From: Aminobacter aganoensis
GTDB taxonomy: Bacteria > Pseudomonadota > Alphaproteobacteria > Rhizobiales > Rhizobiaceae
Direction of reading: 5' to 3'
Assembly: GCF_014206975.1 (NCBI RefSeq)
Contig: NZ_JACHOU010000027.1
Span: 1-54,920 of the forward strand
Length of the DNA: 54,920 nt
Shown here: positions 7,920 through 14,842 of the stretch, in pieces
How positions within the stretch are numbered: the first letter of the stretch is position 1
Layout: each line of letters starts with the position of its first letter
Translations under genes and position numbers: made by a program
Notes under the pieces: model-generated
What the model saw: the letters and a program-made list of their open reading frames with translations, nothing else
Told to the model about the DNA's origin: nothing
The model's database searches: none

Positions 7920-9023
7920 TCATGCCGCCGGCGTCGATACCAGCGTGGCCGACGGCACGAAGACGGTGCCCTCCATCAGCTTGCGCGCGGTGCGCACGAC
8001 GCCGCCGCTGATGATCTCGACGGCGTTGCCGTCTGGCCTCGTCGTCATGGCGACGTCGATGACGCCGGTCGGATGCTCGATGATCACCGTGCAGTCGTCG
8101 CTTTCGGGCCGGCTGGCGAGGCCGGCAGCCACCGTGCCGGGAACCAGCACGCAGGAGGACACGCACAGCCCGCCGGTGACGGCGAATGCGGCATGGGTCT
8201 TGTGGGGCACGAAGTAGCGGGCGGCGACGCTTCCGCCCTCGCGCGGTGCAGCCAGCATGGCCATCTTCGGCACGACCTTGCCGGTCACGTCGCCGAGGCC
8301 CATGCGCCGGCCCGCTTCCATGCGCATCGCTTCCATGCGCGCGAAGAAATCCTTGTCGGCATCGAGTTCCGCGGCCGACTCATAGCCCGTCTTGCCGAGG
8401 TCGGCGGCGCGGACGATCATCATCGGCACCGCAACGTCGATGAGCGTGGCCTTGACCCCGTCGATCACCTCCATCGGCTTGCCCGTCGGCAACAGGCTGC
8501 CCGTCTTCGATCCGACGATGTCCATGAAGTTGAGCCGGATCTCGGCCGCCGTGCCCGGAACCCCGTCGATCCGCTCGTTGCCCTCGTAGTTCACGACGCC
8601 GTCCGGCGTCTCGACGATCGCCTCGATGCGGCTCTGGGTGTTGATGTCGTAGATGACGACACTGGTCTTTTCGCCGCCGACCGGCACTATGCCCATCTCG
8701 ATGGCGAAGGGACCGACGCCGGACAGCATGTTGCCGCAGGAGGGCGAGGTGTCGACGATTGCCTTGTCGACCGAAACCTGCGCGAAGAGATAGTCGACAT
8801 CGACGCCGTCCCGGTCCGACGGGCCGACCATCGCGACCTTGCTGGTCAGCGTATCGGCGCCGCCGATGCCGTCGATCTGGCGGATGTCGGGCGAGCCCAT
8901 GGCGGCCAGCAGCACTCGGGCCCGGACTTCTGGATCCTGCGGGATATCCTGCATCTTGAAATAGGGTCCCTTGGATGTTCCTCCGCGCATGAGGATACAG
9001 GGAATGGCGTGTTGTGCGGGCAA
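7920..9023 (-). CDS. PrpF-family isomerase/tautomerase
   Basis: PrpF-family proteins have a diaminopimelate epimerase-like fold and shift double bonds or isomerise unsaturated tri- and dicarboxylates; examples are 2-methylaconitate/aconitate isomerase and 4-oxalomesaconate tautomerase. The product shows IPCILMRGGTSKGPYF at the N-terminus and the catalytic cysteine in SPSCGNMLSG (Cys96 from the start chosen here). The frame is open to ATG 9083, but I choose TTG 9023: it is preceded by GAGG at a good distance, gives the family's usual beginning, and leaves the ATTGGATGCAAT palindrome outside the gene. The longer version would start only three bases from a terminator. It is followed by the NAD-type dehydrogenase. 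Confidence 0.85.
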   Translation of the reverse strand: MPAQHAIPCILMRGGTSKGPYFKMQDIPQDPEVRARVLLAAMGSPDIRQIDGIGGADTLTSKVAMVGPSDRDGVDVDYLFAQVSVDKAIVDTSPSCGNMLSGVGPFAIEMGIVPVGGEKTSVVIYDINTQSRIEAIVETPDGVVNYEGNERIDGVPGTAAEIRLNFMDIVGSKTGSLLPTGKPMEVIDGVKATLIDVAVPMMIVRAADLGKTGYESAAELDADKDFFARMEAMRMEAGRRMGLGDVTGKVVPKMAMLAAPREGGSVAARYFVPHKTHAAFAVTGGLCVSSCVLVPGTVAAGLASRPESDDCTVIIEHPTGVIDVAMTTRPDGNAVEIISGGVVRTARKLMEGTVFVPSATLVSTPAA

Positions 9024-9049
9024 GGTGACCTCGTTCGGTAATGTCGACA

Positions 9050-9061
9050 ATTGGATGCAAT
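9050..9061. promoter_or_regulatory. Candidate GntR-type operator before prpF
   Basis: The sequence ATTGGATGCAAT differs in one base from the palindrome at 1721-1732. The extended form CAATTG-GATG-CAATTG (9048-9063) is a 6-4-6 inverted repeat. It lies 27 bases upstream of the proposed TTG start of prpF, where a repressor would block transcription. Confidence 0.5.
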
Positions 9062-9085
9062 TGCACACTTCGAAAATCGGCATGC

Positions 9086-9110
9086 AAAAACCCCGGCGTT
9101 GCCGCCGGGG
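9086..9110 (-). terminator. Rho-independent terminator of the tct operon
   Basis: Read on the minus strand, CCCCGGCG pairs with CGCCGGGG over eight bases across a GCAA tetraloop, and a run of five T follows at once. It begins seven bases after the tctAB stop codon. It separates the transporter operon from the prpF operon, which therefore needs its own promoter. Confidence 0.85.
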
Positions 9111-9116
9111 CGGAAT

Positions 9117-11141
9117 TCAGCGCAGGGGCCAGACCAGCTGGTCGTAGAAGTAGTGTTGCAGCAGGCCGCCGGGCAGGTTCATGTTGAGGATCGACGTCAG
9201 CACCAGCACCAGGCCGACGGCCGCGGCGGTCAGGACGGCCGCCTGCAGCCAGCTTGATTTCGCGACGACCTTCAGGAACGTCAGGAAGAAGCCGATGAGG
9301 GCGAGCGTGAAGCCGAGAAGGCCGATCGCGATGACGAAGCCGACCAGCCAGCCGACGAACCGCCACAGGCTGCCGCTGCTTGCGCCATCGTCCAGGTCGA
9401 AGTTGACGTTGCCTGCCGGCCCGCGTCCCGTTGCGCCCCTGACCTGCCAGAACAGCACGAAGGCGGCAGTCAGGAGGCCGACGGCACCGACCGAGACAGG
9501 GAACACCGCGTCGAGGAACGAGTTCTGTGCCCCTTCGGCGATCGTGAAGATGAAGAAGCCGACGGTGACGATGGTGAAGATCGCCTGCGGCCACAGGTTC
9601 TTGGCGGCGGCCGTTTCGTCTTCCTCGCGCTCGAAGTCGATGTCGGTGGTGATTCCGCCGGGGACGGTCGCTTCCTTCGGAGCCTGGCGAGACCGGCTGG
9701 TGAACCAGAGCGAGGCGATCGTTACCAGTGCGATCGTGACGGCGATGGGCCGGAGCGGGAAGCCATAGCCATAGAACTGGACCGCCTGGTAGAAATAGGT
9801 CTCCACCTGCCCAGCCAGCACGAAGCCGATGAGGAAGGCGGGCCGGGGCCAGCCGAAGCGTTTCAGGAAGATGCCCGTCAGCGCGATGACCAGCAGGGCC
9901 AGGATGTCTTCGAAGGATCGTGTCGACTGGAACGCGCCGAAGACGATGATGAGGATCATGAAGGGCGCAAACAGCACGAAGCGGATGGTCGTCAGGCGCG
10001 CGATGCTCGGCGACAGGGCGATGCAGGCCGCGGTGCCGACGACGTTGGCGAGTGCCAGCGTCCAGACCACGGTGTAGGTCAGGTCGAGGTCGCGCTTCGG
10101 ATCGGCCATGCCGGGACCCGGCTGAAGCCCGATCAGGATCATCGCGGCGAGAAAGATCGCCATCGAGCCGGAACCGGGGATGCCGAACAGCAGGGTCGGG
10201 ATGAGGTTGCCGCCGGCGCAGGAGTTGTTGGCCGCTTCCGGCCCGATGACGCCACGGATGTCACCCTTGCCGAACTGCGACTTGTCCTTCGCGCTTTGGA
10301 CGGTATGGCCGTAGGAGATCCAGTCCGAAACGCTGCCGCCAAGGCCCGGCATCAGGCCGACGCAGGCGCCGATCGTGGCGCAGCGCAGCGTCAGCCACTT
10401 CTCCCGCCAGGTGTCGCGCACGCCGGCCAGCCAGCCGCGGCCGAGCTTGCCGGTGCTCGAAATGCTCGCCTGGCCCCGCAGCAGGTCGAGCACCTCGGGA
10501 AGCGCGAAGATGCCGAGGCCGATGATGGTGATCTCGAGGCCGCTCATCAGGTAGAGCGAATCGAAGGTCATGCGTTCGCCGCCATTGGCGGGAGCGGTGC
10601 CGATGGCCCCGAAGGCAAGGCCGAGCGCGCAGGCGGCCACGCCCTTGGCGAGGCTGCTGCCCGACAGCACGCCCACCATGGACAGGCCGAAAATGGCCAG
10701 CATGAACAGCTCGGCCGAGGTGAAGCTCAGGATGAGCGGACGCGCCACGATGACGATGGCGGTGAGGCACAGGGCGCCGAACAGGCCGCCGATCATGGAA
10801 GCCGAGAACGACGCGCTCAGCGCGCGTGCCGCTTCGCCCTTGCGGGCAAGCGGGAAGCCGTCGAGCACCGTCGCCTGCGAGGCGGACGATCCGGGGATGC
10901 CCATGAGAATACAGGAGAAGGTATCGGAGGTGGGGATGACCGCCAGCAGTCCGACCATCATCGCAATCGCGGCGGTCGGCTCCATGCCGTAGACGAATGG
11001 CAGCAGCAGCGACATGCCGGCGATGCCGCCGAGTGCGGGCAGGATGCCGACGACGAGGCCGATCGCCACGCCGATCATCATGTAGCTGAGGTGATGGAGG
11101 GTCAGCAGGTTCTGGAGCGAAGTGACGAACACATCGATCAC
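9117..11141 (-). CDS. Fused TctA-TctB membrane component of a tripartite tricarboxylate transporter
   Basis: The product has about 674 residues. Residues 1 to about 490 are a TctA permease with its repeated glycine-proline motifs: GILPALGGIAG at 32-42, MGIPGSSASQA, LMPGLGGSVSDW and FGIPGSGSMAIF. After an acidic linker rich in Glu/Asp, residues 515-674 carry four hydrophobic segments typical of the small TctB subunit. No separate tctB exists nearby, so the fusion supplies both membrane parts. With TctC it forms a binding-protein-dependent secondary importer for tricarboxylates or related acids. The frame is open to 11201, but GTG 11141 has AAAGGA upstream and gives the standard TctA start. Confidence 0.9.
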   Translation of the reverse strand: MIDVFVTSLQNLLTLHHLSYMMIGVAIGLVVGILPALGGIAGMSLLLPFVYGMEPTAAIAMMVGLLAVIPTSDTFSCILMGIPGSSASQATVLDGFPLARKGEAARALSASFSASMIGGLFGALCLTAIVIVARPLILSFTSAELFMLAIFGLSMVGVLSGSSLAKGVAACALGLAFGAIGTAPANGGERMTFDSLYLMSGLEITIIGLGIFALPEVLDLLRGQASISSTGKLGRGWLAGVRDTWREKWLTLRCATIGACVGLMPGLGGSVSDWISYGHTVQSAKDKSQFGKGDIRGVIGPEAANNSCAGGNLIPTLLFGIPGSGSMAIFLAAMILIGLQPGPGMADPKRDLDLTYTVVWTLALANVVGTAACIALSPSIARLTTIRFVLFAPFMILIIVFGAFQSTRSFEDILALLVIALTGIFLKRFGWPRPAFLIGFVLAGQVETYFYQAVQFYGYGFPLRPIAVTIALVTIASLWFTSRSRQAPKEATVPGGITTDIDFEREEDETAAAKNLWPQAIFTIVTVGFFIFTIAEGAQNSFLDAVFPVSVGAVGLLTAAFVLFWQVRGATGRGPAGNVNFDLDDGASSGSLWRFVGWLVGFVIAIGLLGFTLALIGFFLTFLKVVAKSSWLQAAVLTAAAVGLVLVLTSILNMNLPGGLLQHYFYDQLVWPLR

Positions 11142-11224
11142 TGGGGCTGTCCTTTCGATAGGCAACGGTTGCGGGCGGCGCCCTCGCGCCGGCCTTGTCA
11201 ACGTCGGCAGGTGAATGTTCGAGC

Positions 11225-11275
11225 CCGACAGGCGTCGTGCAGAGTACCCGACGCCTGTCGGCGGCGGGTACTCTG
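11225..11275 (-). promoter_or_regulatory. Two interleaved inverted repeats between tctC and tctAB
   Basis: Repeat A is a perfect 13-base stem, CCGACAGGCGTCG (11225-11237) with CGACGCCTGTCGG (11249-11261). Repeat B is a perfect 10-base stem, CAGAGTACCC (11240-11249) with GGGTACTCTG (11266-11275). One arm of B lies in the loop of A and overlaps an A arm by one base, so the stems compete or form a pseudoknot. The structure starts five bases after the tctC stop. No T-run follows, so a processing or stability element that favours tctC message over tctAB is more likely than a simple terminator. Confidence 0.75.
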
Positions 11276-11279
11276 GCGA

Positions 11280-12380
11280 TCAGAGCTTGACCTGGTATTC
11301 CGTGTCCAGGAAGTTGCGCACCCAGTCGCGCGCCTCGGGCTTGATCGTCGTGGCGACCTTGTAGAGCTGCTCGATGTCGTTGCCGACGGCCTGGGTGTAG
11401 TCGCCGAGGACGTCGCCCTTGGCCTTCTGCAGTTCCGGATCGGCCACGGCGTCGGCAAAGGCCTTGCGATAGGTCGCGACGATGTCGTCCGAGGTGCCTT
11501 CCGGCAGCATGCACGGCTTCTGGGCCGCGAAGCCCGAGCCGAAGAAGGCGAGATAGGCGTCGTATTCCACGCCCGATGGCTTCTTGCCGTGCATCATCTC
11601 GTAGGCTTCGACGAAATGCGGCAGGTCGGGGAAGGTCGGATCGCGGGCGACGTTGCCCTGGGCATCGAGGATGCCCCAGGAGAACATCGGAACGGCCGTT
11701 CCGGCCTCGACTAGCGGGGTGACGTTGGTCAGGTAGGCGGAGGAGGTCTGGTAGTCGATCGTCGCTTCGCCGCGCTCGAAGGCAAGGCGCCCGTCGCCGC
11801 GTCCCTGCATGCCGAACACATGGCGGACCTTGAGGCCGAGCAGGCGGAAGGCAAGCATCGGCACGAGGTCGAGCGAGGTCGCGCCCTGGCTACCGTAGAC
11901 CAGGTCCTGGTCCTTGATCTTGCCAAGTTCGGCCGGCGACTTCACTTCGAACTTGGCGGGCAGATAGCACACGCCACCGGTCGGCGAGACCAGCACGGGA
12001 ATGAGCTTGGCGTAGTCGTAGCGCACGCGCGGATCGCCGAGCAGGAACGGGAACTGCGTCGATCCCGAGGTGCCGAGGATCGCAAGCCCGTCGGGCCGCG
12101 CGCGGGCGACGAATTCGTTCGATCCGGTGATCGATCCGCCGCCGGGCACGTTCCGGACCACGACGTTGGGATTGCCCGGCAAATACTTCGACAGATACGG
12201 GGCGAAGAAGCGCGCCCAGACGTCCGAACCGCCGCCCTCGGAGAACGGCATCCACCATTCGACGGTCTTGCCGGCGAAATCGACCGAAGCCTGCGAAAAT
12301 GCAGGACGCACTCCGGCTAGTCCAAGTGCCGCTGCGGCCGAGCCGGCGGCAAGCAGTTGACGACGCGTAAATTCAGTCAT
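11280..12380 (-). CDS. TctC/Bug-family periplasmic solute-binding protein
   Basis: This is the 366-residue extracytoplasmic receptor of the tripartite tricarboxylate transporter. The N-terminus, TEFTRRQLLAAGSAAAALG, is a Tat-type signal (twin Arg at 6-7) ending near AFSQA, so the protein is exported folded. The mature part has the Bug-family pattern, with VEWWMPFSEGGGSDVWARF near the first strand and a later VPGGGSITG. It is larger than the usual 320 residues. ATG 12380 is preceded by GGGGAGG; the open frame continues to 12437 without support. It is the first gene of the tct operon and diverges from a LysR gene, a likely regulator. Confidence 0.9.
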   Translation of the reverse strand: MTEFTRRQLLAAGSAAAALGLAGVRPAFSQASVDFAGKTVEWWMPFSEGGGSDVWARFFAPYLSKYLPGNPNVVVRNVPGGGSITGSNEFVARARPDGLAILGTSGSTQFPFLLGDPRVRYDYAKLIPVLVSPTGGVCYLPAKFEVKSPAELGKIKDQDLVYGSQGATSLDLVPMLAFRLLGLKVRHVFGMQGRGDGRLAFERGEATIDYQTSSAYLTNVTPLVEAGTAVPMFSWGILDAQGNVARDPTFPDLPHFVEAYEMMHGKKPSGVEYDAYLAFFGSGFAAQKPCMLPEGTSDDIVATYRKAFADAVADPELQKAKGDVLGDYTQAVGNDIEQLYKVATTIKPEARDWVRNFLDTEYQVKL

Positions 12381-12410
12381 GTTTTTTCCTCCCCAAAAAT
12401 CAGTGCGTTC

Positions 12411-12432
12411 AAATGTATACAAACGTACACAT
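12411..12432. promoter_or_regulatory. GTATAC/GTAC repeat before tctC
   Basis: The 177-base divergent interval between tctC and lysR contains GTATAC (12415-12420) and ACGTACAC (12423-12430), read on the minus strand as GTGTACGT then GTATACAT. The octamer GTATACAT is shared with the region at 4114-4121. FCD-type GntR and LysR sites often contain TNTACA elements, so this could be an operator for tctC; it is a short pattern and not proof. Confidence 0.3.
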
Positions 12433-12557
12433 AACAATTGGAAACGCCAAGTCCCATGATCGCCCTCGGCGGCATCGTCGTCGTCGTTTCACCCTTGAGG
12501 CATATGCGCCAAGTGGATTATTAAGTTAAGTGCAAAATTTTGGAGCAGTGATGCGTC

Positions 12558-13469
12558 ATGAGCATCAATTGTGAAATCCTCGATCTCAGGGCCTTTCTCG
12601 GAGTCGTCGAACTTGAGAGCTTTCACCGGGCGGCGGATGCCCTGAACCTTTCGCAGCCGGCTCTCAGCCGGCGCATCCAGAAGCTGGAGGCATCGATCGG
12701 GGCGCCGCTTCTCGAGCGTACGACCCGGCATGTTTCGGCCACCGCGCTCGGCCTCGAACTGGTGCCGCTGGTTCAGCGCATGCTAGAGGAGTTCGACAGC
12801 TCGCTCTTTGCGGCCCGCGGTCGGGGCGTGCGGCGAAGCGAACTGGTGACGATCGCCTGCCTGCCGACCGCCGCCTTCTATTTTTTGCCGACTGTGATCA
12901 AGCAGTTCAACCAGGAATATCCCGACATCCGCTTCCGCATTCTCGACCTGACGGCGACGGAGGGGCTGCAGGCCGTCTCGCGCGGCGAAGTGGAGTTCGG
13001 CATCAACTTCATAGGCACCTCCGATCCGGAGCTCATCTTCGATCGCATCGCCGAAGATCCGTTCGTGCTGGCGGCGCGGCGCGATCATCCGCTGGCGATG
13101 CGGCAGGAAGTAGGCTGGATGGATCTCGCACCCTATCCGCTGATCACGGTGCACCGCTCCAGCGGCAACCGCACCATGCTCGACGCGACGCTGGCGAGGT
13201 CGAACATCGAATTGCGGTGGTCCTACGAGGTGACGCACCTGTCGACGTCGCTCGGCCTGGTGGAAGCCGGCCTCGGCATATCCGTGCTTCCGCGCACGGC
13301 GACACCCGGTCCCGATCATCCCATCATCATCACCAGGCCGCTGGGCAACCCGCTGATTTCCCGCACCATCGGCATCGTCCGCCGGCGCGCCGCGACGCTC
13401 TCTCCTGCTGCGGAACACTTCCGGAGGATGATCATGGGGGCATGGCAAGGAGGTTCTCAAGGGGCGTGA
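12558..13469 (+). CDS. LysR-family transcriptional regulator
   Basis: The 303-residue protein opens with a LysR helix-turn-helix (residues about 8-66: SFHRAADALNLSQPALSRRI, then APLLERTTRHVSATALG), followed by the substrate-binding-protein-like effector domain. It diverges from tctC across 177 bases, the classical arrangement for a LysR regulator and its target. GGAG lies about 14 bases before the ATG. The effector is probably the transported acid or a catabolite (inference). Confidence 0.9.
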   Translation: MSINCEILDLRAFLGVVELESFHRAADALNLSQPALSRRIQKLEASIGAPLLERTTRHVSATALGLELVPLVQRMLEEFDSSLFAARGRGVRRSELVTIACLPTAAFYFLPTVIKQFNQEYPDIRFRILDLTATEGLQAVSRGEVEFGINFIGTSDPELIFDRIAEDPFVLAARRDHPLAMRQEVGWMDLAPYPLITVHRSSGNRTMLDATLARSNIELRWSYEVTHLSTSLGLVEAGLGISVLPRTATPGPDHPIIITRPLGNPLISRTIGIVRRRAATLSPAAEHFRRMIMGAWQGGSQGA

Positions 13470-13483
13470 GCAAGCGGCTCGGG

Positions 13484-13900
13484 ATGAACCAATCGTCTCG
13501 CGAAGCGTTATCCGCCACGCACCGAATCATAGGCGAAACCATGGATCCGCATCTGTTCCGACTGGCCGGTTTCCTCTCGCGGCCGCCGGGCTTCTATCTG
13601 CTGATCGCTGCAATGATCGCGTCCACGGCCCTGGTCCCGTTCGGGCTGACGGACATCGTGACATACGGGCTGTCGGTTGCTGCGATCTTGATCACAGGCG
13701 TGGTGCTGATCCAGGGATACCGCGACACGGCCGCCATTCATGCTAAGCTGGACGAAATCGTGCTCAGTCTGAACCAGGCGCGCAACAACGTCGTAGGGCT
13801 GGAGCATTCCGACGCCAAGGAAATAAAGAGGGCGCTCAAGAAGATAGAGCGCGAAGCCAAGTTCGCCGACGATGCCGGCGCGGGCACAAAAGACCCTTGA
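13484..13900 (+). CDS. Low-affinity iron permease-family small membrane protein
   Basis: From ATG 13484 the product has 138 residues. Two hydrophobic helices (about 35-52 and 57-78) are followed by a charged stretch beginning HAKLDEIVLSLNQARNNVVG and a Lys/Glu-rich tail. This matches the 'low affinity iron permease' family (PF04120), whose transport role in bacteria is unproven; the same pattern is annotated widely as an uncharacterised membrane protein. ATG 13542 is an alternative start. The gene follows the LysR gene by 14 bases but is probably unrelated to the organic-acid locus. Confidence 0.7.
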   Translation: MNQSSREALSATHRIIGETMDPHLFRLAGFLSRPPGFYLLIAAMIASTALVPFGLTDIVTYGLSVAAILITGVVLIQGYRDTAAIHAKLDEIVLSLNQARNNVVGLEHSDAKEIKRALKKIEREAKFADDAGAGTKDP

Positions 13901-13930
13901 ATGGCGGCCAGTCGCCATGGTCAGGAAGCG

Positions 13931-14107
13931 CTAGTAGCCCACAAGCCAGAAAAATCCGCTGGCCGTTCCGAACGTCACGGCGAGATAGAGGAAGTCCGTC
14001 CAGTCGGCAGGGTCATCGGCAAGATAACCCGACGCCAGGTCATTGAGCCCAGGCGGTTCTTCGTCGGGCGGATGAATGAGGTTTCCATGATGAGGATCAT
14101 ACCGCAT
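13931..14107 (-). CDS. Hypothetical small membrane protein
   Basis: Starting at ATG 14107, nine bases after GGAG, the frame encodes 58 residues: an acidic, Pro/His-rich N-terminal half and one C-terminal hydrophobic helix (FLYLAVTFGTASGFFWLVGY). I do not recognise a family. The upstream extension of the frame to 14218 lacks a ribosome site. It probably inserts in the inner membrane as a single-helix protein. Confidence 0.45.
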   Translation of the reverse strand: MRYDPHHGNLIHPPDEEPPGLNDLASGYLADDPADWTDFLYLAVTFGTASGFFWLVGY

Positions 14108-14224
14108 GTCGGCGGCTCCACGTTCGAGGTACACCCGATCCCTTGGCATGCAACTCGTGAAACGCGAATGTGTTCCTGCCGCGCCTGCTTTGTCGGCACA
14201 TCGGCTGTAGCGCGGCACGGGTGG

Positions 14225-14302
14225 CTACGAGACCACGAGCCACAGGATCATCGAGACTGCCGCGATGACGACCGCCCAATAATACCAGTCCTGCCATGTC
14301 AT
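14225..14302 (-). CDS. Candidate 25-residue membrane peptide
   Basis: A minus-strand frame of 26 codons from ATG 14302 to TAG encodes MTWQDWYYWAVVIAAVS and then MILWLVVS: a tryptophan-rich start and one continuous hydrophobic helix. Tiny one-helix proteins are common in this family of bacteria, but no ribosome site is visible and the chance of such a short frame is high. It lies about 120 bases upstream of the 58-residue membrane protein on the same strand. Confidence 0.2.
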   Translation of the reverse strand: MTWQDWYYWAVVIAAVSMILWLVVS

Positions 14303-14493
14303 CGGCGAAAGCGGCCGCATTGCGTCGCGCGCCTCCCGCGCTCTGCCATTTTACTCCCGAGTTGACGGAAATTACATGGGGCGCGGACCCGTCCCATCGG
14401 TGCGGCGCCGCTGCCCGACATCGCAGCCAAGCAGACAGCCCGCATCGAAGACCTGCGTCCGCCAGGGGCCGGTCGGCGTGCCGGTTTGCCGGT

Positions 14494-14733
14494 TCATCGC
14501 GTTTCGCGTTCGGCAAGCTCGATCAGGTTTTGAAGGGCCGCCAGGCCCAGTCCGTTGATGTGCTTGCGGCCACGCGCGATGTCGATCCGCATCGCGATCT
14601 TTGCGGCATCGGCACCGCGAAGATCGGCCAGCCGCTCGATGCCGATCTCTTCGAGATAGCCGATCATTTTCGGGCCGATCGAATAGGCCCGCGACATCGA
14701 CTTGCGTTCATCTTGCGAGATCATGCGCGGCAT
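14494..14733 (-). CDS. Small helix-hairpin-helix protein (Cdd1-like)
   Basis: The 79-residue product has two short helical units, SIGPKMIGYLEEIGIERLADLRG (written here as two parts: SIGPKMIGYLEEIGIE and RLADLRG) and a second INGLGLAALQNLIELAE, with GP and GLG turns. These resemble the helix-hairpin-helix folds in Cdd1/TfoX-C-like proteins, which bind DNA backbones or partner proteins. No catalytic residues are seen. The function is unknown. An internal Met at the fifth codon-level position (ISQDER segment) is an alternative start. Confidence 0.55.
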   Translation of the reverse strand: MPRMISQDERKSMSRAYSIGPKMIGYLEEIGIERLADLRGADAAKIAMRIDIARGRKHINGLGLAALQNLIELAERETR

Positions 14734-14842
14734 CTCCCGGCTGCAACATTGACGCCCAACCGTTTCTTAATCGCTGTCCATTACATGCTGTGAGCGAAAA
14801 TCGCGGAAGATGGAGTGTGTTGAGTTGCGTTTTTCCGCAGCG

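Noticed and set aside
6243-9023. Gallate/protocatechuate meta-cleavage pathway (GalD tautomerase plus GalC/RraA aldolase)
   Set aside because: A PrpF-family and an RraA-like gene are present, but no ring-cleavage dioxygenase or oxalomesaconate hydratase is in the window, and the dehydrogenases and tricarboxylate transporter fit another acid better.
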